Shown piece by piece: positions 30,675-39,016 of a DNA stretch of 64,000 nucleotides (position 1 is the first letter of the stretch; the number at the start of each line of letters is the position of its first letter). Under the pieces are notes generated by a model. The model did no database searches, was not told the DNA's origin, and worked only from the letters and a program-made list of their open reading frames with translations. Position numbers and translations under genes: made by a program. Origin of the DNA: Corynebacterium sp. Marseille-P3884 (GTDB taxonomy: Bacteria > Actinomycetota > Actinomycetes > Mycobacteriales > Mycobacteriaceae); the NCBI RefSeq assembly GCF_017942225.1, contig NZ_JAGKSD010000010.1:1-64000 (forward strand). Direction: 5' to 3'.

Positions 30675-30950
30675 GACTCCCCCGGCCTCGTTTTCACGGC
30701 GATGCCCCACGCCGCGAGCACGGCGATGCCTAAGAACCAGGCCGCGCAGACCACCAAATCCGTAGCTCCGGTGCCGTTGACGGCCTCGCCGACCGCGGAT
30801 ACGGGGTGTGCCCGGCGATTCCGTGCAGGAGGGGACGGACACCGGCCGGAGGATGAGCCAAACGGGGTTCCCCGCGTTCGCGTCGCCCCCTCTCGGCCGA
30901 CTCGTCGACTCGTCGGTCGCTGTGGTGGGTTCGTCAGTCACAAGCGGCAC
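30675..30950 (-). pseudogene. Degenerate membrane-protein remnants upstream of the methyltransferase
   Basis: A frame starting at the GTG near 30940 (VTDEPTTATDESTSRPRGGD) loses sense after about 50 residues. A second piece in another frame reads VVCAAWFLGIAVLAAWGIAV and ends at a stop codon near 30676: a typical last membrane helix. A small frame of 36 codons follows (start 30676), ending at the methyltransferase start. They look like the ends of one membrane protein with its middle lost. Family not recognisable. Confidence 0.5.
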
Positions 30951-30987
30951 TGTGTTGCCCTCTCAAAAGATGATAACCATTCTCACA

Positions 30988-31006
30988 TTAGGTTAGCCTT
31001 ACCTAT
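30988..31006 (-). promoter_or_regulatory. DtxR-type iron box
   Basis: TTAGGTTAGCCTTACCTAT matches the 19-bp DtxR consensus TTAGGTTAGCCTAACCTAA at 17 of 19 positions. It stands upstream of the minus-strand run of broken genes and the siderophore ABC pair, so iron-dependent repression of that unit is expected. Confidence 0.82.
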
Positions 31007-31526
31007 CATCTGGATCAAGTCCCGTCTCGTACGTTTGATGGACATTGCTGAAACCGAGATCGCGCAAAACCAGCACACCATTGATTGGCGCGTGGACGAA
31101 GATCAAGGATGGGCGTAAGAATCCGCAGGTGTTGTTAACAATCTTCTCGGTGAATCAGCCTGTAAATCCGGGGAGTCCCCGTAACTCAGGGGACGATCAC
31201 CATCGCGCCGGAGTGGGAGCAGAAGGCTTCTCCGGATAAGCGCTCTGGTAATGGCCCGAAACCGAAGGTGCGTCCTGAGCACCCTTCCGTCGTCTTCGCG
31301 GCGCACGTGGAAACCACTGCGGGCCTCGAGTTGCCTGCCGACTTTATTTCCCAGCTGGCCAGCGTCGCTCACGAGGTCGACGGCACCGTCGCGCGGTTCG
31401 CCGCGGCGCTGGACCGGGTCTAGCCGGGCCGGGTGTAGCCGGGGGTGGTGGATCTAGATTGCGTAATTGCCGCGGGAACCAAATCTGACCTGGGGTTTTA
31501 GGTCCGAGGCCGCGGCCGGGTTGAAT
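31007..31526 (+). pseudogene. Scrambled remnants of a class V aminotransferase; no intact gene
   Basis: From about 31277 the plus strand reads EHPSVVFAAHVETTAGLELP and on to AHEVDG, which matches residues about 140-170 of the intact aminotransferase at 21229-22371. It then jumps to GTVARFAAALDRV and a stop (31423), matching that protein's last residues. A third piece near 31445-31500 reads VVDLDCVIAAGTKSDLGF and stop, matching the Asp-containing VLDCVASGTKW region. Material before 31270 (APEWEQKASPDKRSGNGP) I cannot assign. The arms GTGGATCTAGATT (31448) and AATCTAGATCCAC (31524) are an inverted repeat. Confidence 0.75.
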
Positions 31527-32537
31527 CTAGATCCACTCGTCCTCGAGCGCGGGGATGACGTGCCCGATCAGCTCGTCGATCTGCTCCTCGGCGGAACGCT
31601 TACTGGAGCGGAAATTGACCATGACGTGGCTAATGCCCACATCGCGCTGCGAGCGCAGCAGCTGGACCAGGGCGTTGCGGCCGAGACGGTAGCCGAAGCT
31701 ACCGCCGCTGGCGGGGGCGTCCGGGTCCTCGTGCAGGTCGAGCCACAACGATTCGGCGAAGGGCTTGAACGCCGCCGGGGTCCCGGCCACACCTTCGCGG
31801 GTGGCCCAGTCGGCCACCGCGGCGTTCCAGTTGCGCACGTTCTGGCGCTGAACCTCCAAGCCCTTGTGGTACATCAGCCAGCCGTGCGCGTGCTCGGCAC
31901 GCCACTCGAGGGTCTGCTGGCAGGAACCGGTGGCGAGCAGAGGCACCTCGCGGGCCTGGGGTTTGGGCACGACATCGGCTCCACCCATCTTTCCGCCGGA
32001 CCAGCGGATGGGGGTGTGGGAGGTGTGGGTGGCTCGTCGATAAGTGTCGATTCTTTCGCGGAACTCTTCGTCGCGCTTGCCTTTGTCCTGGCCGAACGCA
32101 GGGAACTCCTCGGGGCGATCGCCCGTGGCCACGCCGAAGAGGAAGCGGCCACCGCTGAGCCGGTCGATGGTGCCTGCGCGCTTGGCCATGAGCAGCGGGT
32201 GCTGGAACGGCACGACGATCGCCGCGGTGCCCAGGGCGATGGTCTCCGTGTGCGCGGCGAGATAGCTCAGATACATCCACGGGTCGTAGACCTGGCCGAC
32301 ATCGCCGAAGGTTTCGACGCGGAGCGGAATGTCGCGCACCCAGATCGCGGCCACTCCCCCGGCCTCCGCTTTGCGGATGAGGCGCAGCTGGTTGTCCAGA
32401 CTGTCGACGGGGTTCTCCTCCGCGTCCTCCTCAATGGGGAGGGTCAGGCCGACTGTGAGTTCGCCCGGCTTGAAGGTCTGCTGGAAGCCGGGAAGCTCCC
32501 AGTGTGGGGTATCGGAAAGCGAAAACAGCGGGTTCAT
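31527..32537 (-). CDS. LLM-class flavin-dependent oxidoreductase
   Basis: 336 residues, bacterial luciferase-like TIM barrel. Segments such as AAIWVRDIPL, TETIALGTAAIVVPFQHPLLMAKRAGTIDRLSGGR and FLFGVATGDRPEEF are the family's conserved blocks. FMN or F420 use cannot be decided; substrate unknown. A TAGGCT -10 box ends 6 nt before the ATG, suggesting a leaderless message. It ends next to the aminotransferase remnants and starts 9 nt from the stop of chrA, so the two are close but separately promoted. Confidence 0.85.
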   Translation of the reverse strand: MNPLFSLSDTPHWELPGFQQTFKPGELTVGLTLPIEEDAEENPVDSLDNQLRLIRKAEAGGVAAIWVRDIPLRVETFGDVGQVYDPWMYLSYLAAHTETIALGTAAIVVPFQHPLLMAKRAGTIDRLSGGRFLFGVATGDRPEEFPAFGQDKGKRDEEFRERIDTYRRATHTSHTPIRWSGGKMGGADVVPKPQAREVPLLATGSCQQTLEWRAEHAHGWLMYHKGLEVQRQNVRNWNAAVADWATREGVAGTPAAFKPFAESLWLDLHEDPDAPASGGSFGYRLGRNALVQLLRSQRDVGISHVMVNFRSSKRSAEEQIDELIGHVIPALEDEWI

Positions 32538-32546
32538 GCCGCCAGC

Positions 32547-33746
32547 CTAGAGCACCGCCCAGCCGACAAGCGCCGCGCCGATGACCACGGCCCACGGCGG
32601 AACCTTCCAGGAAGTCAGCGCCGCAAAGCAGACCACAGCGATGGACAGCGTGGCCACCCCCGTGACCCCGGCAGTGAAGACCGGGGTGTACAGCGCGGCG
32701 CCGAGAATGCCCACCACCGCGGCATTGGCACCAGCCAGGGCGGCACCTGCGCGCGGCATCTGGCGGATGCGTTCCCAGAACGGCATGGCCCCGAGGACCA
32801 GCAGCGCGGCGGGCAGGAAGATCGCGATGGTCGCAATTGTCGCGCCGAGCGCCCAGTTGATGCCTTGCGCGCTGGTACCGAGGAAGGACGCGAACGTGAA
32901 CAGCGGGCCTGGCATCGCCTGCGCTGCGCCGTAGCCTGCGAGGAAGGTGTCATGGTCAACAAGCCCCGGGCCCACTGTGACCGTCTCGAGCAGCGGGAGC
33001 ACCACGTGGCCGCCGCCGAACACAAGCGCGCCGGCGCGGTAGAACGTGTCGAAGATGTCCGCGCCCGTCGTGCCGATCAGCTTTGCCACCAGCGGCAGAA
33101 CGAACAGCAGCGCGAAGAACAGCACGAGACAGACGATGCCGAGCGTGCGTGAACCGCTCTCCGCCTGCGGCTCGTCGTCCTCGTCCTTCTTGTCGCGCAG
33201 GAACGCCAGACCAGCCACAATGCCGATCACAATCGCGCCGACCTGGATCAGCGGATGCGGCACCAGCAGCACGAGCACGAGCGCCGCCACCGCGATCGCG
33301 GCGTGAATCTTGCCAGTGACCAGGTTCTTCGCCATCCCATAGACTGCCTGCGCGACGACCGCGACAGCCGCAGCCTTCAGGCCGAGAAGCCAACCAGCCT
33401 CGCTAATATCACCCAACTGCGCCACGCCGAGTGCGAATGCCACCATGACAAGGACCGACGGCAATGTGAAGCCGACCCACGCCAAGAACATGCCCAGATA
33501 TCCGGCGCGCTGCAGGCCGATCGCCATGCCCACCTGGCTCGACGCCGGTCCCGGCAGGAATTGGCACAGCGCCACGAGGTCGGCGTACTGCTTGTCGCTA
33601 AACCACTTCCGCTTCTCCACGAATTCATCGCGGAAGTACCCCAGGTGTGCCGTCGGCCCGCCAAAGGACGTGCAGCCGAGGCGCAGGAAGATCTGGAAGA
33701 CCTCCCATGGGGACTGTCTATTGAGGTCAGCGCGGGAAGTGGACAT
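32547..33746 (-). CDS. chrA: Chromate transporter ChrA-like
   Basis: 399 residues from ATG 33746 (MSTSRADLNRQSPWEVFQIF); ATGs at 33773 and 33800 are alternatives, but the family normally starts a few residues before the first conserved block. Two homologous halves of about 190 residues, each with the CHR signature: FLRLGCTSFGGPTAHLGYFR and, in the second half, FYRAGALVFGGGHVVLPLLE. The QFLPGPASSQVGMAIG motif follows the first. It is a long-chain (two-domain) CHR protein, exporting chromate in known cases; other oxyanions are possible. Confidence 0.9.
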   Translation of the reverse strand: MSTSRADLNRQSPWEVFQIFLRLGCTSFGGPTAHLGYFRDEFVEKRKWFSDKQYADLVALCQFLPGPASSQVGMAIGLQRAGYLGMFLAWVGFTLPSVLVMVAFALGVAQLGDISEAGWLLGLKAAAVAVVAQAVYGMAKNLVTGKIHAAIAVAALVLVLLVPHPLIQVGAIVIGIVAGLAFLRDKKDEDDEPQAESGSRTLGIVCLVLFFALLFVLPLVAKLIGTTGADIFDTFYRAGALVFGGGHVVLPLLETVTVGPGLVDHDTFLAGYGAAQAMPGPLFTFASFLGTSAQGINWALGATIATIAIFLPAALLVLGAMPFWERIRQMPRAGAALAGANAAVVGILGAALYTPVFTAGVTGVATLSIAVVCFAALTSWKVPPWAVVIGAALVGWAVL

Positions 33747-33798
33747 GGTCTCAATGTTTACCAGAGCAAACATCTCCCGTCGCGCTAGTCTTTCAACC

Positions 33799-34188
33799 AT
33801 GGACCGGGCCGCAACGAGGAGCTACTACGCACAATCGCTTATCGACGATTGCCCCTGCCCCTACTGCCCCTTCTTCCGCGAGAGGGTCGCAGCCGCACAC
33901 CCTGAACTCGCGGAGCAGCTCAGCGTACTGGGGATCGAGATCTCGAAGCCGTTCGACCTGCCTCTCCCCCACGAGGAAGACGGCGTGAGCCACTACGACT
34001 ACGCCACCTACATCGTCATGGGCACCTGGACCGACGCCGATGCTGCTGCGGTGACTGCCTGCGAGCTGGAGACGACTGACTCGCACCCGCGCACGGGCAT
34101 CGTCAATGAACGGATGCTGGTACACAGACCACCACGCAGCCCCGGTGACGATCTCGGGCACCTGCACCACCCCGAGCAGCGGCGGTAG
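33799..34188 (+). CDS. Small protein of unknown function, possibly truncated
   Basis: 129 residues beginning MDRAATRSYYAQSLIDDCPC. A TAGTCT -10 box (33786-33791) ends 7 nt before the ATG, suggesting a leaderless start. A Cys cluster CPCPYC at about 19-24 may bind metal. Up to about residue 95 it looks like a normal acidic protein; the C terminus (RPPRSPGDDLGHLHHPEQRR) is the reverse strand of the DUF4192 remnant and is probably not original, so two genes seem to have been joined end to end. I do not recognise the family. A motif copy is at 33837. Confidence 0.6.
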   Translation: MDRAATRSYYAQSLIDDCPCPYCPFFRERVAAAHPELAEQLSVLGIEISKPFDLPLPHEEDGVSHYDYATYIVMGTWTDADAAAVTACELETTDSHPRTGIVNERMLVHRPPRSPGDDLGHLHHPEQRR

Positions 34189-34509
34189 GTGCACTGCCTC
34201 GCTGGTGAGGTACGTAGCTGTCTCGTCGAAGACCGGCTGTGCAATGTCATCGCTGATCATGTACGCGATAACAGCGTCGAGGTCGAGGTGGTGGACCCAC
34301 GCTGCGAACCGCTCGCGGCTCTCGGTGAGCTTCTCCACGGCTTCGTCCAGGTCGAACCGTGCGACCGGGCCGAGGCGGATGGTGTCGGCGCCCTCGTCGT
34401 CGACGAAGAACGCGAGGATCAGCGAGTTGTTCGGGTAAAACCCGAGGATGCCGGGGAGGTTCGCGAGGATCTCGCCGTGGGATGCGAGCGTGTGGGAATG
34501 GGTGGACAT
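34090..34509 (-). pseudogene. DUF4192 protein, C-terminally truncated
   Basis: From ATG 34509 the frame reads MSTHSHTLASHGEILANLPG followed by ILGFYPNNSLILAFFVDDEG, the N terminus of the actinobacterial DUF4192 family. Recognisable sequence continues through VHLPPLLGVVQVPEIVTGAAWW and ends near 34090; after that the frame runs antisense through the neighbouring gene. About 140 of an expected 300 or more residues remain. It lies at the left edge of the mobile-element region. Confidence 0.65.
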
Positions 34510-34617
34510 GGCAGTGCTCCTTTGCACGAATACGGGGTGTACGTGGTCAATCCCGTATTCGGTCCGGCTCTGCCGGTCGCGCCCTGCCACGGCACCACCG
34601 CACCTGAAGCGTGCTGA

Positions 34618-34671
34618 GCGTCGCTAGCGCAGCCTGATGCTTGGCTTACCGGGTGCGAGCGCTAGCGACGC
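34618..34671. repeat. Inverted repeat, 13-bp arms
   Basis: GCGTCGCTAGCGC (34618-34630) and GCGCTAGCGACGC (34659-34671) are perfect inverted arms 28 nt apart, and each is followed by AGCCTG in the same direction. It lies between the DUF4192 remnant and the recombinase remnant. It might be a terminator-like hairpin or part of a recombination site. Confidence 0.6.
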
Positions 34672-34680
34672 AGCCTGTGC

Positions 34681-34813
34681 CTAAGTGTCGGCGTCAATGC
34701 GCTTGAGAGCGCGATAGATCGTCGGCCGCGAGACGTTGCATATCCGGAGAATGTGCGTGGTGAGCTTCGGGTGGTAGTCAGCTTCGATGAAGGCGGGCCC
34801 GACCCCCGGATAG
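34681..34813 (-). pseudogene. C-terminal fragment of a serine recombinase/resolvase
   Basis: The frame ending at a TAG at 34683-34681 encodes about 40 residues, with an HTH close to that of Hin/resolvase C-terminal domains: KLTTHILRICNVSRPTIYRA then LKRIDADT. The catalytic domain is gone; the fragment is cut off at its 5' side by the IS3-type remnant. Confidence 0.7.
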
Positions 34814-34814
34814 T

Positions 34815-35496
34815 AGACACGGAGGATTTAATCAGGAAGCAGATTTCAGGATAACAGAACCGCGCTCCTCAAACACCGCAGGGGCGAGATATTTACACCA
34901 GGAATGCCGACGCACCGTGTTGTAACGGGTACACCAGCGGAAAACATCTCGGCGGCAGATCAACTGGTTCATGAATGTCTTGGAATCCTGAAGGACCTCC
35001 CGCTTCATCGCGGCATTGAACAACTCCGCCAAGGCGTTATCCGCACTGGTACCGATTGATCCCATCGACTGCCTGATCCCTAATTCCTTACAGGTGTTCT
35101 GGAATGCGTGCGCGGTGTAAACGCTGCCGTGATCCGAGTGAAAAATCGCCCCAGTCAGGCTTCCACGCTGGCCTTTGGCCATGAGCAGTGCGTCTTGGAC
35201 CAGGCTGGTGCGCATGTGATCCGCGATGGAAAAGCCGATCAACCGGCGGGAATAGCAATCAATGACCGTCGCCAGGCACATATTCGACCCATCCGCAATC
35301 GGCAGGTACGTAATATCCCCAACGTAGAGCTGGTTCGGCTTGTCAGCGGTGAACTTCCGGCCCACCAGATCAGGGAACACCGGCTTCTTATGATCCGACA
35401 CGGTGGTGATGACCTTGCGTTTCTTGGTGTAACCATACAATTTGAGCTCACGCATTACCCGCGCAACTCGCTTGTGGTTCATCGGTTCATGACCGG
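34815..35496 (-). mobile_element. IS3-family element remnant with orfB integrase core
   Basis: From about 35490 down to 34832 the minus strand encodes an rve integrase core of IS3 type: MNHKRVARVMRELKLYGYTK, then DITYLP (first catalytic Asp), HSDHGSVYTAHAF (second Asp) and SADNALAELFNAAMK (Glu), ending KYLAPAVFEERGS. orfA and the 5' part of orfB are missing because an IS6-type end is joined at about 35495. Not expected to be active. The left boundary near 34815 is approximate. Confidence 0.8.
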
Positions 35497-35671
35497 TGCT
35501 GTTGCAAAGTTGGGGCAGTAGAAAGACCGGCGTGAAATAATCACGGCCATGGACATCTTCTCCGGTCGGCATTTCCCCCGTGAAATCATCCTGTGGGCGG
35601 TGCGGTGGTACTGCCGCTACGGCGTGAGCTACCGCGATCTCGAAGAGATGATGACCGAGCGGGGTGTTTAA
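35495..35671 (+). mobile_element. IS6-family element, left end and transposase N terminus only
   Basis: GGTGCTGTTGCAAAG at 35495 is an IS6/IS26-like terminal end. An ATG at 35549 encodes MDIFSGRHFPREIILWAVRW and continues YCRYGVSYRDLEEMMTERGV before a stop at 35670, the unmistakable N terminus of IS6-family transposases (about 230 residues when complete). Codons after the stop (VGHTTVSQ) still resemble the next part of the protein, so it may have decayed by a point change and then truncation. Confidence 0.82.
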
Positions 35672-35701
35672 GTCGGTCACACCACAGTGAGCCAAGCCAG
35701 G
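35668..35701 (+). repeat. Left copy of a 34-bp direct repeat bracketing the hydrolase cassette
   Basis: The 34 bp starting TTAAGTCGGTCACACCACAG recur at 37296-37329 with 33 of 34 bases the same, in the same direction. The two copies enclose about 1.6 kb with the alpha/beta hydrolase gene and an IS1634-like remnant. Confidence 0.85.
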
Positions 35702-35702
35702 C

Positions 35703-35746
35703 TATAATGCAAACCTATTGGTGTTATAATACAAATGTATTGGTAA
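35703..35746 (+). promoter_or_regulatory. Tandem promoter repeat with two TATAAT boxes
   Basis: Two imperfect 22-bp direct repeats (35703-35724 and 35725-35746) each begin with a perfect TATAAT and end in TATTGG. They stand 12 nt before the hydrolase start codon, with AAGGTGAT as ribosome site. The AT-rich style differs from the surrounding chromosome. Confidence 0.65.
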
Positions 35747-35757
35747 GGTGATAGCTC

Positions 35758-36813
35758 ATGGCCCTGGTCGGGAAAAGGGTCCTGAAGGTGGCGGGACTTA
35801 TCGTGACGGCAATCGTTGCACTTGCGGCAGCCGGTGCTGGCGGTTGGGCATGGTACACAACCACGTATCACTCGCGTCTTGTGAGATCCCTGGAAAAGGC
35901 TGGCTATCAAGAGCACCGGGTGAGCGTGGATCATGTGAAGCTCAATGTAGGGGTAAGCGAGCCAAGGGACGGTTCCCCTATTGTCCTTATCCATGGTCAA
36001 GCGAGCGGATGGCGCCAGTACGGTTACGCTTTACGTGACCTCAGCAAGGACCGCCAAGTGTATGCCATCGACGTTCCAGGGCATGGCAAGTCTGATCGCC
36101 TTGAATCTTATCGAGCGGTGGAGGTCGCAGACGTCCTATCTCGTTATATAGAGACAATTGGCCAACCCGTCGTATTAAGTGGGCATTCGTCTGGGGGTCA
36201 ATTGGCCGCGTTGATTGCTGCGCGTCATCCAGAACTGGTTAGCTTCCTGGTGTTAGAAGATCCGCCGCTATTTGCCACAGAGCTGCCTGAGGCGCGCAAT
36301 ACGTGGAATTATCAGGACCTAGCTGTCAGCACTCATGAGTTCTTGTCTTCAGGAGAGACCGACTGGCAGGCTTATCAGTGGCGCAGCCAAAAAATGTGGC
36401 AATACTTTGGGGACTCTGCTCAGGGGTTCATCGGTGATGGACTCGCATATCACTCTCGGCATCCGGGCGCCCCGATAGCTCTGTGGACCATGCCTCCCGA
36501 GATGAATGAGGCACAGGTGTACATCATGGATTATGACCCAGCGTTTGGTGATGCCTTCTTTACGGGTCTTTGGAACGAAGGGTTTGATCAAGAAGCAACA
36601 CTTGCGGCGATTCAAGCGCCAGTTACCTATATTCATTGTCAAGCGCGATACGACGGGGAAGTCCTTCAAGCTGCGGCCAGTGATGAGGACGCCGCCAGGG
36701 CCATGGATTCTCTTCCCGCCGGTGCCGTTAAAGTCGAGGCTGACTCGGGCCACAACTTCCATGTAGAAAAGCGCAAGGAGTTCGTAGAAATTCTGCTGGC
36801 CGGCGTAGGTTAA
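35758..36813 (+). CDS. Membrane-anchored alpha/beta hydrolase
   Basis: 351 residues. A single N-terminal membrane helix (about 10-32) suggests a signal anchor with the enzyme outside the cell. Hydrolase-fold features: oxyanion HGQASG, nucleophile elbow GHSSGG, and the C-terminal His in SGHNFHVEKRKEF; the acid residue is probably the Asp in HCQARYDG. Substrate unknown. Codon use and base composition are less GC-rich than neighbours, and the gene sits between IS remnants and 34-bp direct repeats, so it was probably acquired. Confidence 0.85.
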   Translation: MALVGKRVLKVAGLIVTAIVALAAAGAGGWAWYTTTYHSRLVRSLEKAGYQEHRVSVDHVKLNVGVSEPRDGSPIVLIHGQASGWRQYGYALRDLSKDRQVYAIDVPGHGKSDRLESYRAVEVADVLSRYIETIGQPVVLSGHSSGGQLAALIAARHPELVSFLVLEDPPLFATELPEARNTWNYQDLAVSTHEFLSSGETDWQAYQWRSQKMWQYFGDSAQGFIGDGLAYHSRHPGAPIALWTMPPEMNEAQVYIMDYDPAFGDAFFTGLWNEGFDQEATLAAIQAPVTYIHCQARYDGEVLQAAASDEDAARAMDSLPAGAVKVEADSGHNFHVEKRKEFVEILLAGVG

Positions 36814-36856
36814 TCCGCGTGCGCTTCTCCTGAGTTGGATCATTTTAGTGCGGAAG

Positions 36857-37201
36857 TCAGGGTTCGGTGATGGCGTGGACGAGGTTTTGCACTTCGGCTG
36901 GTAGTGGCGTGGCCGCGTGGATTGTTGTGTCTTCGACTCTGAGTTCAAAACTGCGATACTTTTTGAAAGTTCGCACGAGTCGTTTAATGCTTCGTCCGGT
37001 TGCTGATTCCATCATTCGACTTACTGCGAGTGTTGCCATGACGATATTGAGGTGCGCATTAATCGAGCCCTCGGTTCGGGCATAAATTGGTCGCGCCTTG
37101 AGATCGGATTTCGACATCCGATTGCCCGCGTGTTCGCTCGTGACTACCTGGACAGCTGTAGCCCCAGAAGCAGTCGTCACAGTGCGGATAGACGGGCTCA
37201 C
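36857..37201 (-). pseudogene. IS1634-like transposase with internal deletion
   Basis: The frame starts MSPSIRTVTTASGATAVQVV, the usual N terminus of IS1634-type transposases, and ends with their C-terminal part (ARTEGSINAHLNIVMATLAV to AEVQNLVHAITEP). Only 114 of an expected 450 or more residues remain; the join is near residue 30, and the reading frame was kept, so the middle was deleted cleanly. TTAGTGCGGAA occurs on both sides (about 36846 and 37238), in the same direction. Not active. Confidence 0.78.
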
Positions 37202-37608
37202 AAAAGATCACACTACCGTCCGCCCCACACCCCACCCCTTAGTGCGGAAAAATACCCAACCCCAACACCAAACCAGCAGGTGTACGCGTCAAGAGTTAAG
37301 TCGGTCACACCACAGTGAGCCAAGTCAGGTGCACTTTCATCTCTCGACATGCGAGAGGACGCGAGTCGTGTAATACTCATCTCGAACGCCACGGTTGAGC
37401 GGTGTCCCCCCCGACACACAGACAGATCTCCCCCGAACTGTCGGCTCCCGTGGCATTCCTCGTTGCAATCGCCCTCGCATACAACCGCGAAACCCGCACC
37501 GCTTTGCTGGAGCGCTGATGCCTCATCGGGTGCAGGATTCTGACCCTAGTGCACCACGTAGTGCACCAAATGGCGATCCGAGCACAAAATAAAGAAGGCC
37601 CCTACCAG
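37202..37608 (+). other. Intergenic remnant stretch with second 34-bp repeat copy
   Basis: Holds the right copy of the 34-bp direct repeat (37296-37329). A frame from about 37426 to 37518 reads SPELSAPVAFLVAIALAYNR and ends ETRTALLER before a stop; it looks like the tail of a lost gene, which I cannot name. The half hairpin AAGGCCCCTACCAG (37595-37608) at its end is the distal arm of the tRNA terminator split by the IS3-family element. Otherwise nothing seen. Confidence 0.6.
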
Positions 37609-37673
37609 CATTGAACTGCTCCCCATTAGTTGGACTGAGAAATCAGTTACCGACTAGTGGGGAGTAGTTTTCA

Positions 37674-38156
37674 TTGAGAGCACGAAGTTCGCTAAGTGAA
37701 TATCAGCGCGAGCAGTTAGTGGAGTGTTTCGAGCAGGGAATGGGGAGCCAAGCTGCTGCGAAGGTCGTTGGAGTTTCGAGAGATGTGACGCGCAAACTTT
37801 ATCGGCGGTTTCAGCTGCATGGCAGGCTATGTCTTGTGGAGAAGCCGACAAAGCAGCAGTACTCGTTCGAAATCAAAAAGGAAGTTGTCCAACGCCACCT
37901 GGCCGGCGAGACAAAGATGGATCTTGCGCGTGAGTTTGGCCTGTCGTCAGATCAGCTGGTCAGTTATTGGTCGCGGCAATGGCGTAACGGTGGCGATGTC
38001 GCGTTGAAGCCGAAGCCGAAGGGCAGACCCAAAGGCTCGTCTACACCGAAGCGGCTTACAGAAGAAGAGATGCTGCGCCGTCAGATCGCGCGGTTGGAAG
38101 CGGAGAACGCTTATTTAAAAAAATTGCGGGACTTGAGGAATCAGGGACGCGCCTGA
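37674..38156 (+). CDS. IS3-family OrfA (DNA-binding transposase subunit)
   Basis: 160 residues from a TTG start at 37674. Two helix-turn-helix units (about 10-45 and 65-100) and a Leu/heptad coiled coil near the end (MLRRQIARLEAENAYLKKL) as in IS3 OrfA. The end of the frame runs over TTTAAAAAAA (38114-38123), where a -1 slip would join it to orfB. Confidence 0.9.
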   Translation: MRARSSLSEYQREQLVECFEQGMGSQAAAKVVGVSRDVTRKLYRRFQLHGRLCLVEKPTKQQYSFEIKKEVVQRHLAGETKMDLAREFGLSSDQLVSYWSRQWRNGGDVALKPKPKGRPKGSSTPKRLTEEEMLRRQIARLEAENAYLKKLRDLRNQGRA

Positions 38157-39016
38157 AAGTCCAGGCGATTGTCATCCTCAAGTCGCACCACCGCCTGGAA
38201 CACCTGCTAGAGGCAGCAGGTATCCCACGGTCGACGTTCTTCTACCACCAGAAACGCCTCGGCCAGCCAGATAAGCACGCCGAGCTCAAAGACGCGATCC
38301 GGGCAAGTTTTGAACGTAACAAGCATCGCTACGGCTACCGGCGGGTGCTGCTGGACCTGCGTAACCAGGGGTGGGTGGTCAACCACAAACTCGTCTACAA
38401 ACTCATGCGTGAGATGGGCGTTCGAGCCAAGATCCGCCAACGTAGACCTTATGTTTCCTACGCTGGGACGATCAGCCACATCGCTGACAACAAGCTCGAC
38501 CGCAAGTTCACCCCAAATAAGCCAAACACCGTCTTTGTCAGCGACGTCACCGAGTTCAGGGTCGCAGGCCGCAAGGTCTACCTGTCACCGGTGATGGACC
38601 TGTTCGACCGTTCAATCGTTGCCCACACCGTTGCCACATCGCCGTCGACAGCGTTTACCGCCGATTCTTTGTCCAAGGCAATCGCGACGTGTGCACCTGA
38701 ACCCGGGTGGATGATGCACACCGACCAAGGCTTCCAGTACCAGCATGCCTCCTGGCGTGACCTGATCGGCGACAACGGTGGTGTGCAGTCTATGTCGCGT
38801 AAAGCCAACTGTTACGACAACGCGGTCATGGAGAACTTCTTTGGACACTTGAAGACAGAGATGTACCACGGTGAAGTCTTCGACACGGTCGCAGAGTTCA
38901 ACCAAGCGATCGACGAGTACATCGGGTGGTACAACACCGAACGCATCCAACAACGACTCAAGGGCCTGACCCCGATGCAATATCGGAATCAGACCCTTGA
39001 AGCCCTAACCGCCTAG
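38114..39016 (+). CDS. IS3-family OrfB (DDE integrase core), expressed by -1 frameshift
   Basis: The frame is open from the slip site at about 38117 to 39016 (about 300 residues after the slip); the first ATG/CTG-type start inside is as late as 38345, so frameshifting is the likely route to full OrfAB. The catalytic triad is intact: Asp in VSDVTEF, Asp in HTDQGFQYQ, Glu in NCYDNAVMENFFG. Preceding helical region SHHRLEHLLEAAGIPRSTFF is the usual OrfB N terminus. Confidence 0.9.
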   Translation, partial: FKKIAGLEESGTRLKVQAIVILKSHHRLEHLLEAAGIPRSTFFYHQKRLGQPDKHAELKDAIRASFERNKHRYGYRRVLLDLRNQGWVVNHKLVYKLMREMGVRAKIRQRRPYVSYAGTISHIADNKLDRKFTPNKPNTVFVSDVTEFRVAGRKVYLSPVMDLFDRSIVAHTVATSPSTAFTADSLSKAIATCAPEPGWMMHTDQGFQYQHASWRDLIGDNGGVQSMSRKANCYDNAVMENFFGHLKTEMYHGEVFDTVAEFNQAIDEYIGWYNTERIQQRLKGLTPMQYRNQTLEALTA

